Notes: generated by a model not told the origin, from the sequence alone. DNA of 64,000 nt from Pusillimonas sp. T7-7 (GCF_000209655.1 NC_015458.1:3534001-3598000); one strand, 5' to 3'. Positions 1-10,396 are shown, counted from the stretch's first letter. Numbers and translations are program-made.

Positions 1-4
1 GAGA

Positions 5-3000
5 TCAGGCGACATAGTGCTGATTTTCCGAAGGTGCTTGCAGTACGTCGGCAATGGCGTTCGCAACCTTGCCTACACTGGCGCCCGACAGCATCGTGAC
101 GTGATCCCCGGCAACGTGGCGTATTTCCACCGATGTGCTATAGGTTTGCCAGCCCATGTCCGGGAGGGCCAGCAGCTGATTTTCGTGCTTGCCCAGATCG
201 GAGTCGCGTGGCGCGGATGCGCGGATGAGGGCCAGACAAAGCGCGGTATCGGCGTTGGCTGCGGGTCGGTAAGCCAAATAAGCTTCGTATTGCGCCATAC
301 CTGTGTCGAGCGCACGTTCCAGCCAGTGTGCATCGGCGGCCGGCGGAAGCAATTTGGCGCCGTGCAGGCGCTGGGCGGCGAACTCGAAGCGGCTGGATGC
401 GGGAACGGTCAGTAGTTCTTCTTGTGTGAGCACGGGCTCGATGCCCTGGAAACGGGCGCGGACATCAGCCATGCGGGCCAGCCATTGGGCCTGGGCCCGC
501 TCAGGGTCGGGGTCCAGTATGGAGGTCCGCTCCAGCGGCGCCGGGGTGTCGATCAGTACCACGCGTTCCGGGGGGGAGCCCAGGGCCGCCAGTTGCCGGG
601 CCATTTCGAATGCCACCAGGCCGCCGAAGGAATAACCGCCTACCCAGCGGGGCGAGGCCTGGCCGCGTTTTGCCAATGCCTGCAGGTTGGCCCTGGCCAT
701 TTCGGGAATGGTCCGCAGTACTTGCTGACCTTGCTCCAGGCCGGCGGCTTGTATGGCCCAAAACGGTAAAGACGGCGGCAAGGCACGGGCCAGGTCTAGA
801 AATACGCTGACATCGCCGGCGACGGGATGTACGCACACAAAGGGAGGGTTGGCTTGGCAGGCCGAATCTGTGCCCGCCGTCTGGTTCATGGGTACCACGG
901 GGCTCCAGCGTTGGCCTGACTCCAGGGCTTGGGCCAGGGCGGCGACGGAGCGGTGCTCAAGCAGCAAGGAGATGGGGACGCTGCGATCCAGCACCTGTTC
1001 CAGTCGCAAGGCGAGCTGGGTTAGCCGAAGGGAGTTCAAGCCCAACAGCCAGAAATCGGTATCCAGATCAGGGTTGTCGCCGGCATCGCCAGGACCTGCT
1101 GTGCCGGGCAGTACGCTGCTGACAGCGCCCGCAATGCGGGCTTCCAGCGTGCTGCGTGGCCGGGTGGCAAACCGCAAGGACGAGCCGGCTGCGCTTGCGG
1201 CAGTCATTGGCGCCGTGCGCGCTTCCGGGCGGGGCAGGGCGTCATGCCGGCCGTCGGCGGCGGTCGGCAAGGCGGCGAGCATAGCTGCAATGACGCGCAG
1301 CAGCTGTTCGCCCTCTTCCAGTTCGCGGCCATCGTCGGGCTGCACTACGGACAAGGCAATGGATTCACCCGGTATGGCGACAAAGGTCAGATCGTAGGCT
1401 GTTTTAAGCCGAGTATGCACGGCCTCGACCTGCAAGCCTTCCGCCCCGCTCCAGGCGCTGGTGCCCGATGCCAGGTTCTCGACCAGCACCAATGTATCGA
1501 ACAAGGGACCGGACGCCATGGAAGCGCTGGCGGTCGCGGCAATGTCTGCCGGTGACAAATGGGCATGCTGCTGCAGCTGGCCCAGTTGCGTCTGCAGGGC
1601 GGCCAGTTGCGAGGCCGGTGTGCCGTCGGGATCCAGGCGCGCCCTGACAGGCAGATTGTTGATGAACATGCCTACGATATGTTCGACCCCCGGTATGCCG
1701 GCCGGCCGGCCGGAAACCGTCGTGCCAAATACTACATCACGCGTGTCCAGGCGCGCGGCCAGCCATGCGGCCCATACGTAATGCATGACTGTGGCAAGCG
1801 TCAGGCCGCGCCGGCGCGCAAAGGCAGTCAGTGCGCGACTTGCCGGTTTACTCAGGGCAAGCCGTTGCGTGTTGAAACGGTGCGCGGCTCGAGATGCCGG
1901 GGCAAACAGGCAACGGCGTTCAGGCAGGTCCTGCAGCTGGCGGGCAAAGAATGCTTTGCTGTCGGCATGATCGTTGCGCTCAAGCCAGGCAATATATGAT
2001 CGATAGGGAACAATGGGGTCGAGCAAGGGCGTGCGCCGGCTGCGGTAGCTTTCATAGGCGGCCCTGACTTCTCGCTCCAGGCGTCCCAGACACCAACCGT
2101 CGACCAGAAGATGGTGGAAGCTGGATATCAGGTAGACATCGTCATCGGCCACTTGAATCAGCGTCAGCCTGACCAGCGGCGCCTGTTCCAGTTGAAAGCC
2201 CCTGGCCTGGTCTTGGGCCAGCAAGACCTGCAGCCGCGCTGCATCGAATTGAGGCCAGTGTTCGATAGTGAGCGGCAAGGGTACTTGGTGCTGCACGACC
2301 TGCAGCGGCCGGGCCAGGCCGCGCCAGTGAAAAGCTGTACGCAAGACATCGTGGCGCTCGAATACGGTGGCCCAGGCGTGGCGGAAGGCCTCCAGGTCGA
2401 GCTTCCCGACGATGCGCATGCAGCTTTGTTCAAAGTTCACCCCCGAGCCCGAAGCTGCCAATGAATGCACAAGCATGGCCTCCTGCATAGGCGATAGCGG
2501 GTAGATATCTTGTATGTGATCGGTGGATGACAGCAGCGCGGTCAGTGTCGGCCCTGACACCTGGGCCAACGGAAAATCATGGTCGGTGTACAGCGGGCGC
2601 CGGCCAGGGACGGCCAGCTCGGCTATGGCCTGTAGCGCGGCGGCCACACGTTCGAGCAGCGCGGCGGCATCGATGGCGGATTCGGCGCCGGCCCAGGCGA
2701 GCTTGAGTTGCCCGCCAGAGAGTTCCGCCAGCAGTGCAGCTTGCACCGATGAGCTGAAGCTGGGCGGAGAGTGCATCCGTATGTGGTGCTGCGTGATGGG
2801 GGTGCCGGCCCAGGCCAATCCCAATTTGGCGGTAGGCAGGTCAAAAGCCTGGACCAATGTTTTGTAGGCGCAGGCGGTAGCCGATACGGCTTGTCTGGCG
2901 GATTTGACGGCCTGCAGCCGTTCAAGCGCAGGCATATGGCCCGTGGGCGCCAATATGGGCAATACGCTGTCCATCTTGCCCATGATGCGATGGGCGTCGG

Positions 3001-6000
3001 GTGCGTCGTCAGGCAGATGGCGAGGGGTATCCAATGCTTCAAGCAGGACCAGGCCTTCGCCCGCGTCCAGTGCGCAGCTCAGTGCCGCGGCCAGCATGTC
3101 CAGTGGTGTGATTGCCAGTTGCATGACGGTTTGTCGGCATAAGGTATCGCTTAATGCAGAGGGCAGGCTCAGCCGGGCGGCAACAGGAAGTGAGGCCGTC
3201 CGGCCATCCAGCCTGGGCAGGGCGGCATCCCGCAGGGCAGGCGCTTCCAGTGCAGCAAGGCCGGGTCCGGCGGCCTGCCGATCGGCGTGTTCTTGCAGCC
3301 AGCTGAGCCAATCACCGTAATTCAGCCCATCATTGGGTAAGGGCAAGGCGGCTGTGCCGGACTTGATGGCCCGGTTCAGTTCGCTCAGCAGCAGTGCCAG
3401 GCTGGCCTGGTCGGCGGCGCCCGGGTGTACCGCCAGGACCACCACCGGAGGCATGGCTGCGCCGCGGTCAACCAGCGTTGCGGCCAGTGTGACGCCGGTC
3501 TGGGTGTCCAGGCCGCGGCCTAGACGCTCGGCATGCTCGGCGACCCATTCGTCGATATGCGTGTCTGGCAGATTTGCGGCTTCGACCATGCGTATGGGTA
3601 GCTGGCCGACATACGCGGCAATTTCCAGATGGCTGGACTGGCCCTCGCGCATCCAGCGCAGGCGCAGCGCATCGTGCCTTTCGGCCAGCCTTTGAACAGT
3701 CAGCGCCAGCTCGACCGCCCGGACGGATTGATCGAGCACTACGCTGGCGAGCAGGTAAGGCTGAGTCAGGACGGCGCCAGTGGCTTCAGGCAGGAGCTCG
3801 GCGGGGAAAATCCGTGCGGCGCTTCGGCGAGAGGCGGACTGGGACGAGATCAACAGCCCGGCCAGCTGTTCTATGGTTTGAAGCTGGAAGACATCGGATG
3901 GCGTGAGCGAATAGCCGGCCTCCGAGGCGCGGGCCGCCATGCGTATGGCCAGTATGGAGTCGCCGCCAATGTGAAAAAAACTTTCGGTGACGCCTACGGA
4001 CTCCAGCCCCAGCAGCTCTTGCCAGATGGATTGAAGCAGGATTTCTTCTTCGTTGCGGGGCGCAACCAGGCCTCCCGCGCGATCATAGTGATGATCTTCG
4101 ACGGGAGGGAGCGCCTTGCGGTCGACCTTGCCATTCAGGTTGAGGGCAAGCGTCTTGGCGCTGACATAGGCGTGCGGCAGCATATGGGGAGGCAACAGCG
4201 CCTGCAGGAACTGGCGCAGATCGGCCGGGCTAGGCCCCGGCATGGTCTGTGGAACCGCATAGGCAATAATCTGCCGCTCTCCTTTGCCCTGTCGCGGCGC
4301 GGCGACATGCACCATGCGCAACGCAGGGTGGCGCGCAAGCGCGGCCGCGATTTCGTTCAGCTCGATGCGGAATCCACGTACTTTGACCTGGTCGTCCGAG
4401 CGGCCGGTGAACAGCAACAGACCGTCAGGGCGCCAGCGGCCGAAGTCGCCGGTGCGATACATGCGGGCGCCGTCCCTGTCGTCGAAAGGGTCGGGCAGAA
4501 AAGCCGCGGCGCTGCGTTCCGGGTCGTTCACATAGCCGGAGGCTACGCCGTCTCCGCCGACATAGAGTTCGCCATTGATTCCGGGCGGCAAAGGCTTGCC
4601 GCGCCTGTCGAGCACATAGACGGTGCTGTTTGCCACAGGCGGACCCAGGGGAAGATGAATGTCATCGTCACGCAGGTCAGCCAGGTTGAAGCAGGTGCTG
4701 AAGGTCGTGTTCTCTGTGGGGCCGTAGGCATGCAGCAGCTGCAGGCCAGCGTTGACGCCCGCCTGGTATACCGCGCGGGCCAGATCCAGATTGGTGGTGT
4801 CGCCACCCGTCAGTATGGTGCGTTGTCCGGCAAACAGGCTGGGGTCGATCGCGGCGATTTCATGGAAAAGACCCGTGGTGATCCACATCAGGGTGATGTT
4901 GTGTTCGTCCAGCGTGCGTTTGAGCAAGGTGCTGTCCAGCACGGTTGTGCGGGTCAGTGTGACGAGGGCGCCGCCATTCAGCAAAGGGGACCAGATTTCG
5001 AGGGTCGACGCATCGAAAGCTGGATTCGAATAGAGCGCGGCCCGGGTCTGTGGTCCGAACTCGGCAAAGTTGACGTTGTGAGCCAGACGCACGATGCCGC
5101 GATGCGGCACGGCCACGCCCTTTGGCTCGCCAGTGGAGCCTGAGGTGAACATGATGTATGCGGTGCTGGATGAGGCAAGAGGATATGCTGGGAAAGCGTC
5201 CAGTCTGGATGCCCGGTCTTCCAGACTGGCGATATCGTGGGTGTCTATGCCTTCATAGTCCTGCTCGTCGGTATCTGCCGCCAGCAAGATGGCGCGTGCA
5301 CCGATGGACTTTGCCAGCCGACAGCGGTGAGCATGAGGGTGGGCGGGATCCAAGGGCACATAAATGGCGCCCAAGCGCAAAACCGCCAGTACCAGCGTTA
5401 CGTAGCGGGCGCAGGGCGGTTGCACGATGACCACCGGATCGCCAGCGCCCACGCCGACTGCGCCCAGGGCGCTGGCCATGCGAGCTGATGCGGACAGCAG
5501 CTCGGCATAGCTGATGGTTGTGCCGTTTTCTTCAATGGCCGGGTTATTCGGGCAGCGCTGTGCGATGCTGTCGAACATGGCCACAACGCTGAGTTCGGAG
5601 GCATAGGGGCGGCGCGTGTCGTTGAACCGCCGGACGAGGTCGCGGCCCTGCGCATCGCTGATCAGCGGCAGGTCGGCCAGCGCCCGGGATGGCGCAGCGG
5701 CTGCCGCCTCGGCCAGGGCGCCGAACCAGGACAACAGGTTGCCGATGGTTGCGCGCTCGAACAACGAGGGATCATACCGACACCAGAGCTCCAGATGCTG
5801 ATCTGTTTGGCGGTAAACCACCGAAAGATCCGACTTGGCGGCCTGTTCGGTTTGATCGTCCACCACGGTGTAGCGGCTGCCATCGCTGGTTTGCACAGGC
5901 CGGCCATCGGCTTCAAGACCGCCAAACAGTATTTGCATGAGCGGTATGACGTCGGCATGCCGTTCGATATCGATGGCCTGGACGATACGCTGGAATGGGA

Positions 6001-7012
6001 CGTCGCGGTGCCGGACGGCGTCGCGAAAAGTGCGCTGCACTTGTTCCAGTAAAGTGTCGTAGCGTGTGTCGGCGTCGCATTGGATGCGCAAGGGCAAGGT
6101 ATCGACCAGCAGGCCGATCAGGCCGGCCAGTTCTGGCCGGGTGCGCTTGGAAACCGGCACAGTCACCATCAGGTCCTCAAGACCGCTCCAGCGGTGCAAG
6201 ACGGCAAAGAACACTGCAAGCAAAGCCATGAAAGGTGTTGAGCCTCGCTGCCTGGCCGATTCGGCCAGTGCCGTGCCTATGGCGCCGGGCAGCAATAAGC
6301 GCTGAGTTGCGCCGGGGCCTGATGGGCGTGCGCCGCGCTGTCCATCGACAGGCAGGTCCAACAGGGCGGGCGCTTCGTGCAGCTGCTCGCGCCAGTAGCG
6401 CAAGGCCTCGGTCAGTGCGGGTGCATGGGGTGCGCCGAACTGTTCCTGCTCCCAGTCGGCATAATCGGGATATTGCAAAGGCAATTCAGCCCAGGCTGGC
6501 GCCGTGCCTGACAGCACGGCATCGTAGGCGACGGCCAGATCGTCAATAAACAGGGGCAGCGATGCGCCATCGGCCACGGCATGGTGAAACACCACGCCCA
6601 AAGCCATGCCACAGCCTGCGGCCAGGGGATTGTCGGGCACGAACAGCCGGGCGACAACGACGGGACCCTGGTCGAGGTTCAGGCCTTGCGAGGCCAGATC
6701 GGACAGCGTATTGCGAATACCCTGCAGCCATTGATCGCGGTCGCCAGGCATATCGATTCGCGGCAAGGGGATATCGAGGTCATCGTGCACTGTCTGTGCC
6801 GGAACGTCGTCGATCAGTGGAAAGCTGGCCCGCAGCACATCGTGCCGCTGTATGACGGCGTTAAAGGCCAGCCGCAAGCTGGCTTCGTCGACGGGCGGGC
6901 TGATCTCGATCAGCAGCGGCAGTGCGTAGTCGGACCTGCCCGGCTGCAACAGATCGAGATAGCGCAACTGGCGCTGGGCGAATGAAGCCGCGGCGATATA
7001 TCCGCTGCTCAT
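5..7012 (-). CDS. NRPS, C-A-PCP-(E-like)-C-PCP-TE, terminal synthetase
   Basis: Nonribosomal peptide synthetase of 2,335 residues, probably the last enzyme of the line. Domains in order: C (HHAVADG near 142), A (FTSGSTGEPKG near 622; AYGPTENT), PCP (GGDSI, Ser about 1018), an epimerase-like domain about 1070–1420, C (HHLLVDGW near 1633), PCP (LGLNSLRL, Ser about 1994) and a type I thioesterase (GYSFGG, Ser about 2128; late GDHVTML His). By alignment with GrsA the A-domain code reads D-A-L-W-L-G-A-T-F-K, closest in my memory to Val-type codes (DAFWIGGTFK), weakly. Two oddities: the E-like domain has HPGAADQAS where HHxxxDxxS is expected, and the last C-PCP pair has no adenylation domain. Its ATG overlaps the upstream NRPS stop by four bases (ATGA), so the two are co-translated. 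The stop codon lies at the window edge, so further cluster genes may lie to the left. Confidence 0.93.
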   Translation of the reverse strand: MSSGYIAAASFAQRQLRYLDLLQPGRSDYALPLLIEISPPVDEASLRLAFNAVIQRHDVLRASFPLIDDVPAQTVHDDLDIPLPRIDMPGDRDQWLQGIRNTLSDLASQGLNLDQGPVVVARLFVPDNPLAAGCGMALGVVFHHAVADGASLPLFIDDLAVAYDAVLSGTAPAWAELPLQYPDYADWEQEQFGAPHAPALTEALRYWREQLHEAPALLDLPVDGQRGARPSGPGATQRLLLPGAIGTALAESARQRGSTPFMALLAVFFAVLHRWSGLEDLMVTVPVSKRTRPELAGLIGLLVDTLPLRIQCDADTRYDTLLEQVQRTFRDAVRHRDVPFQRIVQAIDIERHADVIPLMQILFGGLEADGRPVQTSDGSRYTVVDDQTEQAAKSDLSVVYRQTDQHLELWCRYDPSLFERATIGNLLSWFGALAEAAAAAPSRALADLPLISDAQGRDLVRRFNDTRRPYASELSVVAMFDSIAQRCPNNPAIEENGTTISYAELLSASARMASALGAVGVGAGDPVVIVQPPCARYVTLVLAVLRLGAIYVPLDPAHPHAHRCRLAKSIGARAILLAADTDEQDYEGIDTHDIASLEDRASRLDAFPAYPLASSSTAYIMFTSGSTGEPKGVAVPHRGIVRLAHNVNFAEFGPQTRAALYSNPAFDASTLEIWSPLLNGGALVTLTRTTVLDSTLLKRTLDEHNITLMWITTGLFHEIAAIDPSLFAGQRTILTGGDTTNLDLARAVYQAGVNAGLQLLHAYGPTENTTFSTCFNLADLRDDDIHLPLGPPVANSTVYVLDRRGKPLPPGINGELYVGGDGVASGYVNDPERSAAAFLPDPFDDRDGARMYRTGDFGRWRPDGLLLFTGRSDDQVKVRGFRIELNEIAAALARHPALRMVHVAAPRQGKGERQIIAYAVPQTMPGPSPADLRQFLQALLPPHMLPHAYVSAKTLALNLNGKVDRKALPPVEDHHYDRAGGLVAPRNEEEILLQSIWQELLGLESVGVTESFFHIGGDSILAIRMAARASEAGYSLTPSDVFQLQTIEQLAGLLISSQSASRRSAARIFPAELLPEATGAVLTQPYLLASVVLDQSVRAVELALTVQRLAERHDALRLRWMREGQSSHLEIAAYVGQLPIRMVEAANLPDTHIDEWVAEHAERLGRGLDTQTGVTLAATLVDRGAAMPPVVVLAVHPGAADQASLALLLSELNRAIKSGTAALPLPNDGLNYGDWLSWLQEHADRQAAGPGLAALEAPALRDAALPRLDGRTASLPVAARLSLPSALSDTLCRQTVMQLAITPLDMLAAALSCALDAGEGLVLLEALDTPRHLPDDAPDAHRIMGKMDSVLPILAPTGHMPALERLQAVKSARQAVSATACAYKTLVQAFDLPTAKLGLAWAGTPITQHHIRMHSPPSFSSSVQAALLAELSGGQLKLAWAGAESAIDAAALLERVAAALQAIAELAVPGRRPLYTDHDFPLAQVSGPTLTALLSSTDHIQDIYPLSPMQEAMLVHSLAASGSGVNFEQSCMRIVGKLDLEAFRHAWATVFERHDVLRTAFHWRGLARPLQVVQHQVPLPLTIEHWPQFDAARLQVLLAQDQARGFQLEQAPLVRLTLIQVADDDVYLISSFHHLLVDGWCLGRLEREVRAAYESYRSRRTPLLDPIVPYRSYIAWLERNDHADSKAFFARQLQDLPERRCLFAPASRAAHRFNTQRLALSKPASRALTAFARRRGLTLATVMHYVWAAWLAARLDTRDVVFGTTVSGRPAGIPGVEHIVGMFINNLPVRARLDPDGTPASQLAALQTQLGQLQQHAHLSPADIAATASASMASGPLFDTLVLVENLASGTSAWSGAEGLQVEAVHTRLKTAYDLTFVAIPGESIALSVVQPDDGRELEEGEQLLRVIAAMLAALPTAADGRHDALPRPEARTAPMTAASAAGSSLRFATRPRSTLEARIAGAVSSVLPGTAGPGDAGDNPDLDTDFWLLGLNSLRLTQLALRLEQVLDRSVPISLLLEHRSVAALAQALESGQRWSPVVPMNQTAGTDSACQANPPFVCVHPVAGDVSVFLDLARALPPSLPFWAIQAAGLEQGQQVLRTIPEMARANLQALAKRGQASPRWVGGYSFGGLVAFEMARQLAALGSPPERVVLIDTPAPLERTSILDPDPERAQAQWLARMADVRARFQGIEPVLTQEELLTVPASSRFEFAAQRLHGAKLLPPAADAHWLERALDTGMAQYEAYLAYRPAANADTALCLALIRASAPRDSDLGKHENQLLALPDMGWQTYSTSVEIRHVAGDHVTMLSGASVGKVANAIADVLQAPSENQHYVA

Positions 7013-10000
7013 GAGGCACTTTTGGCAGCTGTGCCAGCGAGGTCGACCCGGACTCTTTGCTTCTTGCGTATGGCTGTTGCGCCGCCGCCGCCTTGATTGG
7101 TCAGTCGCTGCGCCAGGTCGGACAGGCGCGGCGCTTCGAACAGATCGATGAGGTCGATGGACATATCCATTTCGCGGCGCAGGCGAGAGACGACTTGCAT
7201 GGCGTCCAGCGATTTGCCGCCCAGGGCAAAGAAATCATCGTGGCGGCCGACGCTGTTGCGGTTGAGCACCGACTGCCAGACCTGGGCTATGCGCTGTTCG
7301 TTTTCGCCCTCGGGCGGAGCTGCGGTGGCGGTTTGCGGCGTTGGCGGTGGCAAGGCCTTGCGATCGAGTTTGCCGGATGCGCTGCGTGGCAGGCGTTCGT
7401 GCAGCACGATACTATGGGGAAGCATATAGGCGGGCAGCAAACCCTGGACGTGCCTGAGCAAGCTGTCTGCCGAGGGCAGGTCGGTACCCGCCACATGCCC
7501 GATGATCTGCGCCAGCGCCTGTGGAGAGTCGCGGTGTACCACGGCGGCGGCATCGTTGACGCCCGGCGCCTGCAGCAGACAGGCGCTGATCTCGTCCAGC
7601 TCGATGCGATAGCCGCTGATTTTGACTTGGTCGTCGGCTCGGCCCTGAAAACGCAATTTGCCGTCGAAACCCAGGGCGACCTGGTCGCCGGTCCGGTATG
7701 CCCGCGCGCAATCGTCTGTACTGCTGAAGGGGTTGGCGATGAAGCGATCGGCGGTCAAGTCGGGGCGCCCTATGTAGCCGACGGCAATGCCTGGCCCCGC
7801 GATAAGCAGTTCGCCGGTGGCGCCGGGCGGGCAGGGCCGGCCGCGCTGGTCGACCACGTAGGCGCGTGCGCCTGGTATGGGCCGGCCAATGGCGACAGGC
7901 CCGGTTTCTCCGGCAAGACAGTGTTCCAGCGTAGCCCAGACCGTGGTTTCGGTGGGGCCATACTCATTGCACAAACGGGTGTCGGGCAGCTGCGCGTGAT
8001 GACGTTCGACCAGCTCGCGGGGGCAGGCTTCGCCGGCCACGACAGCCAGTTCCAGTCCGGCCAGTTCTTTGCAGGCCATGGAGGACAGCATCAGGCTCCA
8101 CTGTGATGGAATCATGATGGTCTGGGTGACTCTTTCCTGGGCGATCAGTCGTGCCAGGCGATCGGGATCGGAAGCGGCGATGGGCTGGGGCAGTACCAGT
8201 GTGCCGCCTATCGACAAGGTGCCGAATATGCCGGTGACGGATCCGTCGAAAATCAGGGGAAAGGTCAGCAGCAGAATACGGTTGGGCTGGCCGGGATGGG
8301 CCTGGTTGCGGGCGGCAACGTGATAAGACAGATTGCCATGCGTGATAGCAACACCTTTGGGCCGGCCTGTGGAGCCCGAGGTGAAGATGACATAGGCTTC
8401 GTCATGGGACAGGTCGCCGGGCACAGGGGCCGGCATGGGGTTGGCGGCGGCGGGTTGCTCGAGCTCGGCGACGACTAGCGGGGTGATACCTGCGATGGCA
8501 TGGGGCGTACCGGACACGATAGCGGCCAGCTTGGCTTCGGCAATGATAAATGCCTTGCGGTCTTCGGGGGCGTCCAGATCGAGGGGCACGTATGAGGCGC
8601 CGCGCAGCATGATGCCCAGTATGGCGGCCAGGGCAAGCGGTGTGCGCTCCAGATGCAGGCCGACCCGTTCACCGCGCTGTACGCCTTGTGCTTCAAGCCG
8701 GTGGGCGATGGCGCTGGCCGATGCCAGCAGTGTGCCGTAGCTCAAGCGCTGGTCGCCGTGGACAATGGCTGTGGCGTGGGGGTTGGCGACGGCGTGGTCA
8801 AGTATGGTGTGCAGGACTGAGGGTGGATAGGCGTGGGTGAGCGGGGCATGCCCGCCTTGCTGCAGACTGTCGCGCAGCGCTTCGGGCAGCGTATCGATCT
8901 GTGAAACCGGTGTAGTGGCCAAGCTGGGTAGCGTAGCCAGCGTATGGGCCAGCATGTCCAGCCGCAGCGCTGCGTCGGCCTTGCTGTAATAGCGCAAGTC
9001 GTGCATGAGCTGCAGGCTCAGGCCTGCGTCCGCCTGTCGTTCCACCATCAGGTTGAGCGGCATGTCGGGTACGGTGGTGTCACCGCTTTCAAGCATGCTC
9101 AGCCCGCTGCCGGCGAAGGTGGCCGCCTCGTTCAGGGGATAGTTCTGGTAGCCCAGCAGGCTGTCGAAAGGCAAAGTGTCGGGTTGCAGGCCCAGCAATT
9201 CTCGCAGGTCGTCCAGACTGATGGGGCCGGCCGCGCGCGCCTGGGTGGCATCCGCTTGCAGCGCCATGGCCCAGGTGCTTAGCGGTGCATCTTGAATATG
9301 GGCCAGTATGGGTTGAATTTGAATCTGGATGCCAACCAGGGGTGCTGCGCTGCTGTTTTCCAGGTGGGGCGGCCTGATGGTTTCTACCGAACCGAACAAA
9401 ATGGTGTCCTGATTGTTCAGACGGGCGGCCACCAAGGCCCATGCGGCTTGAACCAGCGTGCTAACGGTAAGTTGCGCCGATCGGGCGAACTCGTTCAGGC
9501 CGGCTGTGTGCTTGGCCGATAATGCCAGGCTTATCGTATTGATGTCGGGATTGCCGCGTGCTTCGGTCAACGAGATCAGACCCCGACCGGTCAGCCCGGC
9601 ATTGGAACCAGCCTGCAGCTTGGACTGCCAATGGCTTCGTGCATGATTGCCGTCGCGCGCTTTTTCCCAGTCGGCATAGGCGCGAAAGGCAGACGCCGGC
9701 AAGAGGCCGTGATCGTGGCCAGCTTGTAGCGCTTTGTACAAGGCAAATACTTCGTCAAGAATAATGCCCAGCGACCAGCCGTCTACGGTCAGGTGATGGC
9801 GTGTCCAGACCACGCAATGGCGGCCGGCCGGCAAGCGGACCAGGGCCAGGCGCATAAGCGGAGGCTTCTTGATGTCGAAAGGCTGGTTGCGGTCTTCGGC
9901 CAGCAGGGCGTCGAGTTGCGCGCGCCAACTGGGGGAACCGCTTAAGTCGTGTCGGGTAATGGGTAGCGTGGCCCGGCGGTGCACGACTTGAAAGGGATGG

Positions 10001-10305
10001 TCTTTAAGGTCCCAGTGGAATCCGCTGCGTAGTGCGGTGTGCCGGTCGACGACACCTTGCCATGCCGCACAAAAGGCTCGCTCGTTGAGTTCGCCTTCGA
10101 GTTGCACCCACCACTGCCCTGTATATAGCGCCTGCTCGGGGTAGGCAATGCAGCGGACCAGCAAGGCCTGCTGGATGCGGGTCAGGGGATAGGCGTCCTC
10201 GATGGGACGCAACAAGGGTTTTTCTGTTGAGGCAGGGCGTTGCGGTGAACCTGCGCCACTGGGAAAAGGTGTTGCGGTCATGAGCGTATCCAGCCCGACG
10301 GTCAT
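7009..10305 (-). CDS. NRPS single module, C-A-PCP
   Basis: Single-module peptide synthetase of 1,098 residues. The first 35 or so residues are a non-conserved leader. Then come a condensation domain (HHLTVDGWS near 169), an adenylation domain (FTSGSTGRPKG near 640; EYGPTETT; YRTGD) and a PCP whose Ser about 1032 sits in GGKSL, with Lys replacing the usual Asp/His before the serine. The A-domain code reads D-G-T-M-V-A-E-V-W-K. It shares seven of ten positions with the Tyr code DGTITAEVAK as I recall it, but the pocket differs at three positions, so the substrate is uncertain. The C domain should accept a D-configured donor if it follows the Asp-PCP-E module of the megasynthase at 17806. It overlaps the next NRPS by four bases and follows the ABM-fold gene by 91 bases, so it is part of the leftward operon. 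Confidence 0.92.
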   Translation of the reverse strand: MTVGLDTLMTATPFPSGAGSPQRPASTEKPLLRPIEDAYPLTRIQQALLVRCIAYPEQALYTGQWWVQLEGELNERAFCAAWQGVVDRHTALRSGFHWDLKDHPFQVVHRRATLPITRHDLSGSPSWRAQLDALLAEDRNQPFDIKKPPLMRLALVRLPAGRHCVVWTRHHLTVDGWSLGIILDEVFALYKALQAGHDHGLLPASAFRAYADWEKARDGNHARSHWQSKLQAGSNAGLTGRGLISLTEARGNPDINTISLALSAKHTAGLNEFARSAQLTVSTLVQAAWALVAARLNNQDTILFGSVETIRPPHLENSSAAPLVGIQIQIQPILAHIQDAPLSTWAMALQADATQARAAGPISLDDLRELLGLQPDTLPFDSLLGYQNYPLNEAATFAGSGLSMLESGDTTVPDMPLNLMVERQADAGLSLQLMHDLRYYSKADAALRLDMLAHTLATLPSLATTPVSQIDTLPEALRDSLQQGGHAPLTHAYPPSVLHTILDHAVANPHATAIVHGDQRLSYGTLLASASAIAHRLEAQGVQRGERVGLHLERTPLALAAILGIMLRGASYVPLDLDAPEDRKAFIIAEAKLAAIVSGTPHAIAGITPLVVAELEQPAAANPMPAPVPGDLSHDEAYVIFTSGSTGRPKGVAITHGNLSYHVAARNQAHPGQPNRILLLTFPLIFDGSVTGIFGTLSIGGTLVLPQPIAASDPDRLARLIAQERVTQTIMIPSQWSLMLSSMACKELAGLELAVVAGEACPRELVERHHAQLPDTRLCNEYGPTETTVWATLEHCLAGETGPVAIGRPIPGARAYVVDQRGRPCPPGATGELLIAGPGIAVGYIGRPDLTADRFIANPFSSTDDCARAYRTGDQVALGFDGKLRFQGRADDQVKISGYRIELDEISACLLQAPGVNDAAAVVHRDSPQALAQIIGHVAGTDLPSADSLLRHVQGLLPAYMLPHSIVLHERLPRSASGKLDRKALPPPTPQTATAAPPEGENEQRIAQVWQSVLNRNSVGRHDDFFALGGKSLDAMQVVSRLRREMDMSIDLIDLFEAPRLSDLAQRLTNQGGGGATAIRKKQRVRVDLAGTAAKSAS

Positions 10306-10396
10306 GCGTCAGCATTGCCGATTGAAAAAGCCGCAGCCCTGCGTGCATGTCGGATTGGAATGACATGCACGCAGGTATTGCGTGCTCGTGTGGCGA

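Noticed and set aside
3629..5143. 504-codon plus-strand ORF opposite the terminal NRPS
   Set aside because: It is an antisense shadow of the adenylation/epimerase-like region, with no recognisable domain; GC-rich codon bias opens this frame.
7057..8106. 349-codon plus-strand ORF opposite the single-module NRPS
   Set aside because: It lies wholly within the A-PCP coding region and shows no family motifs.
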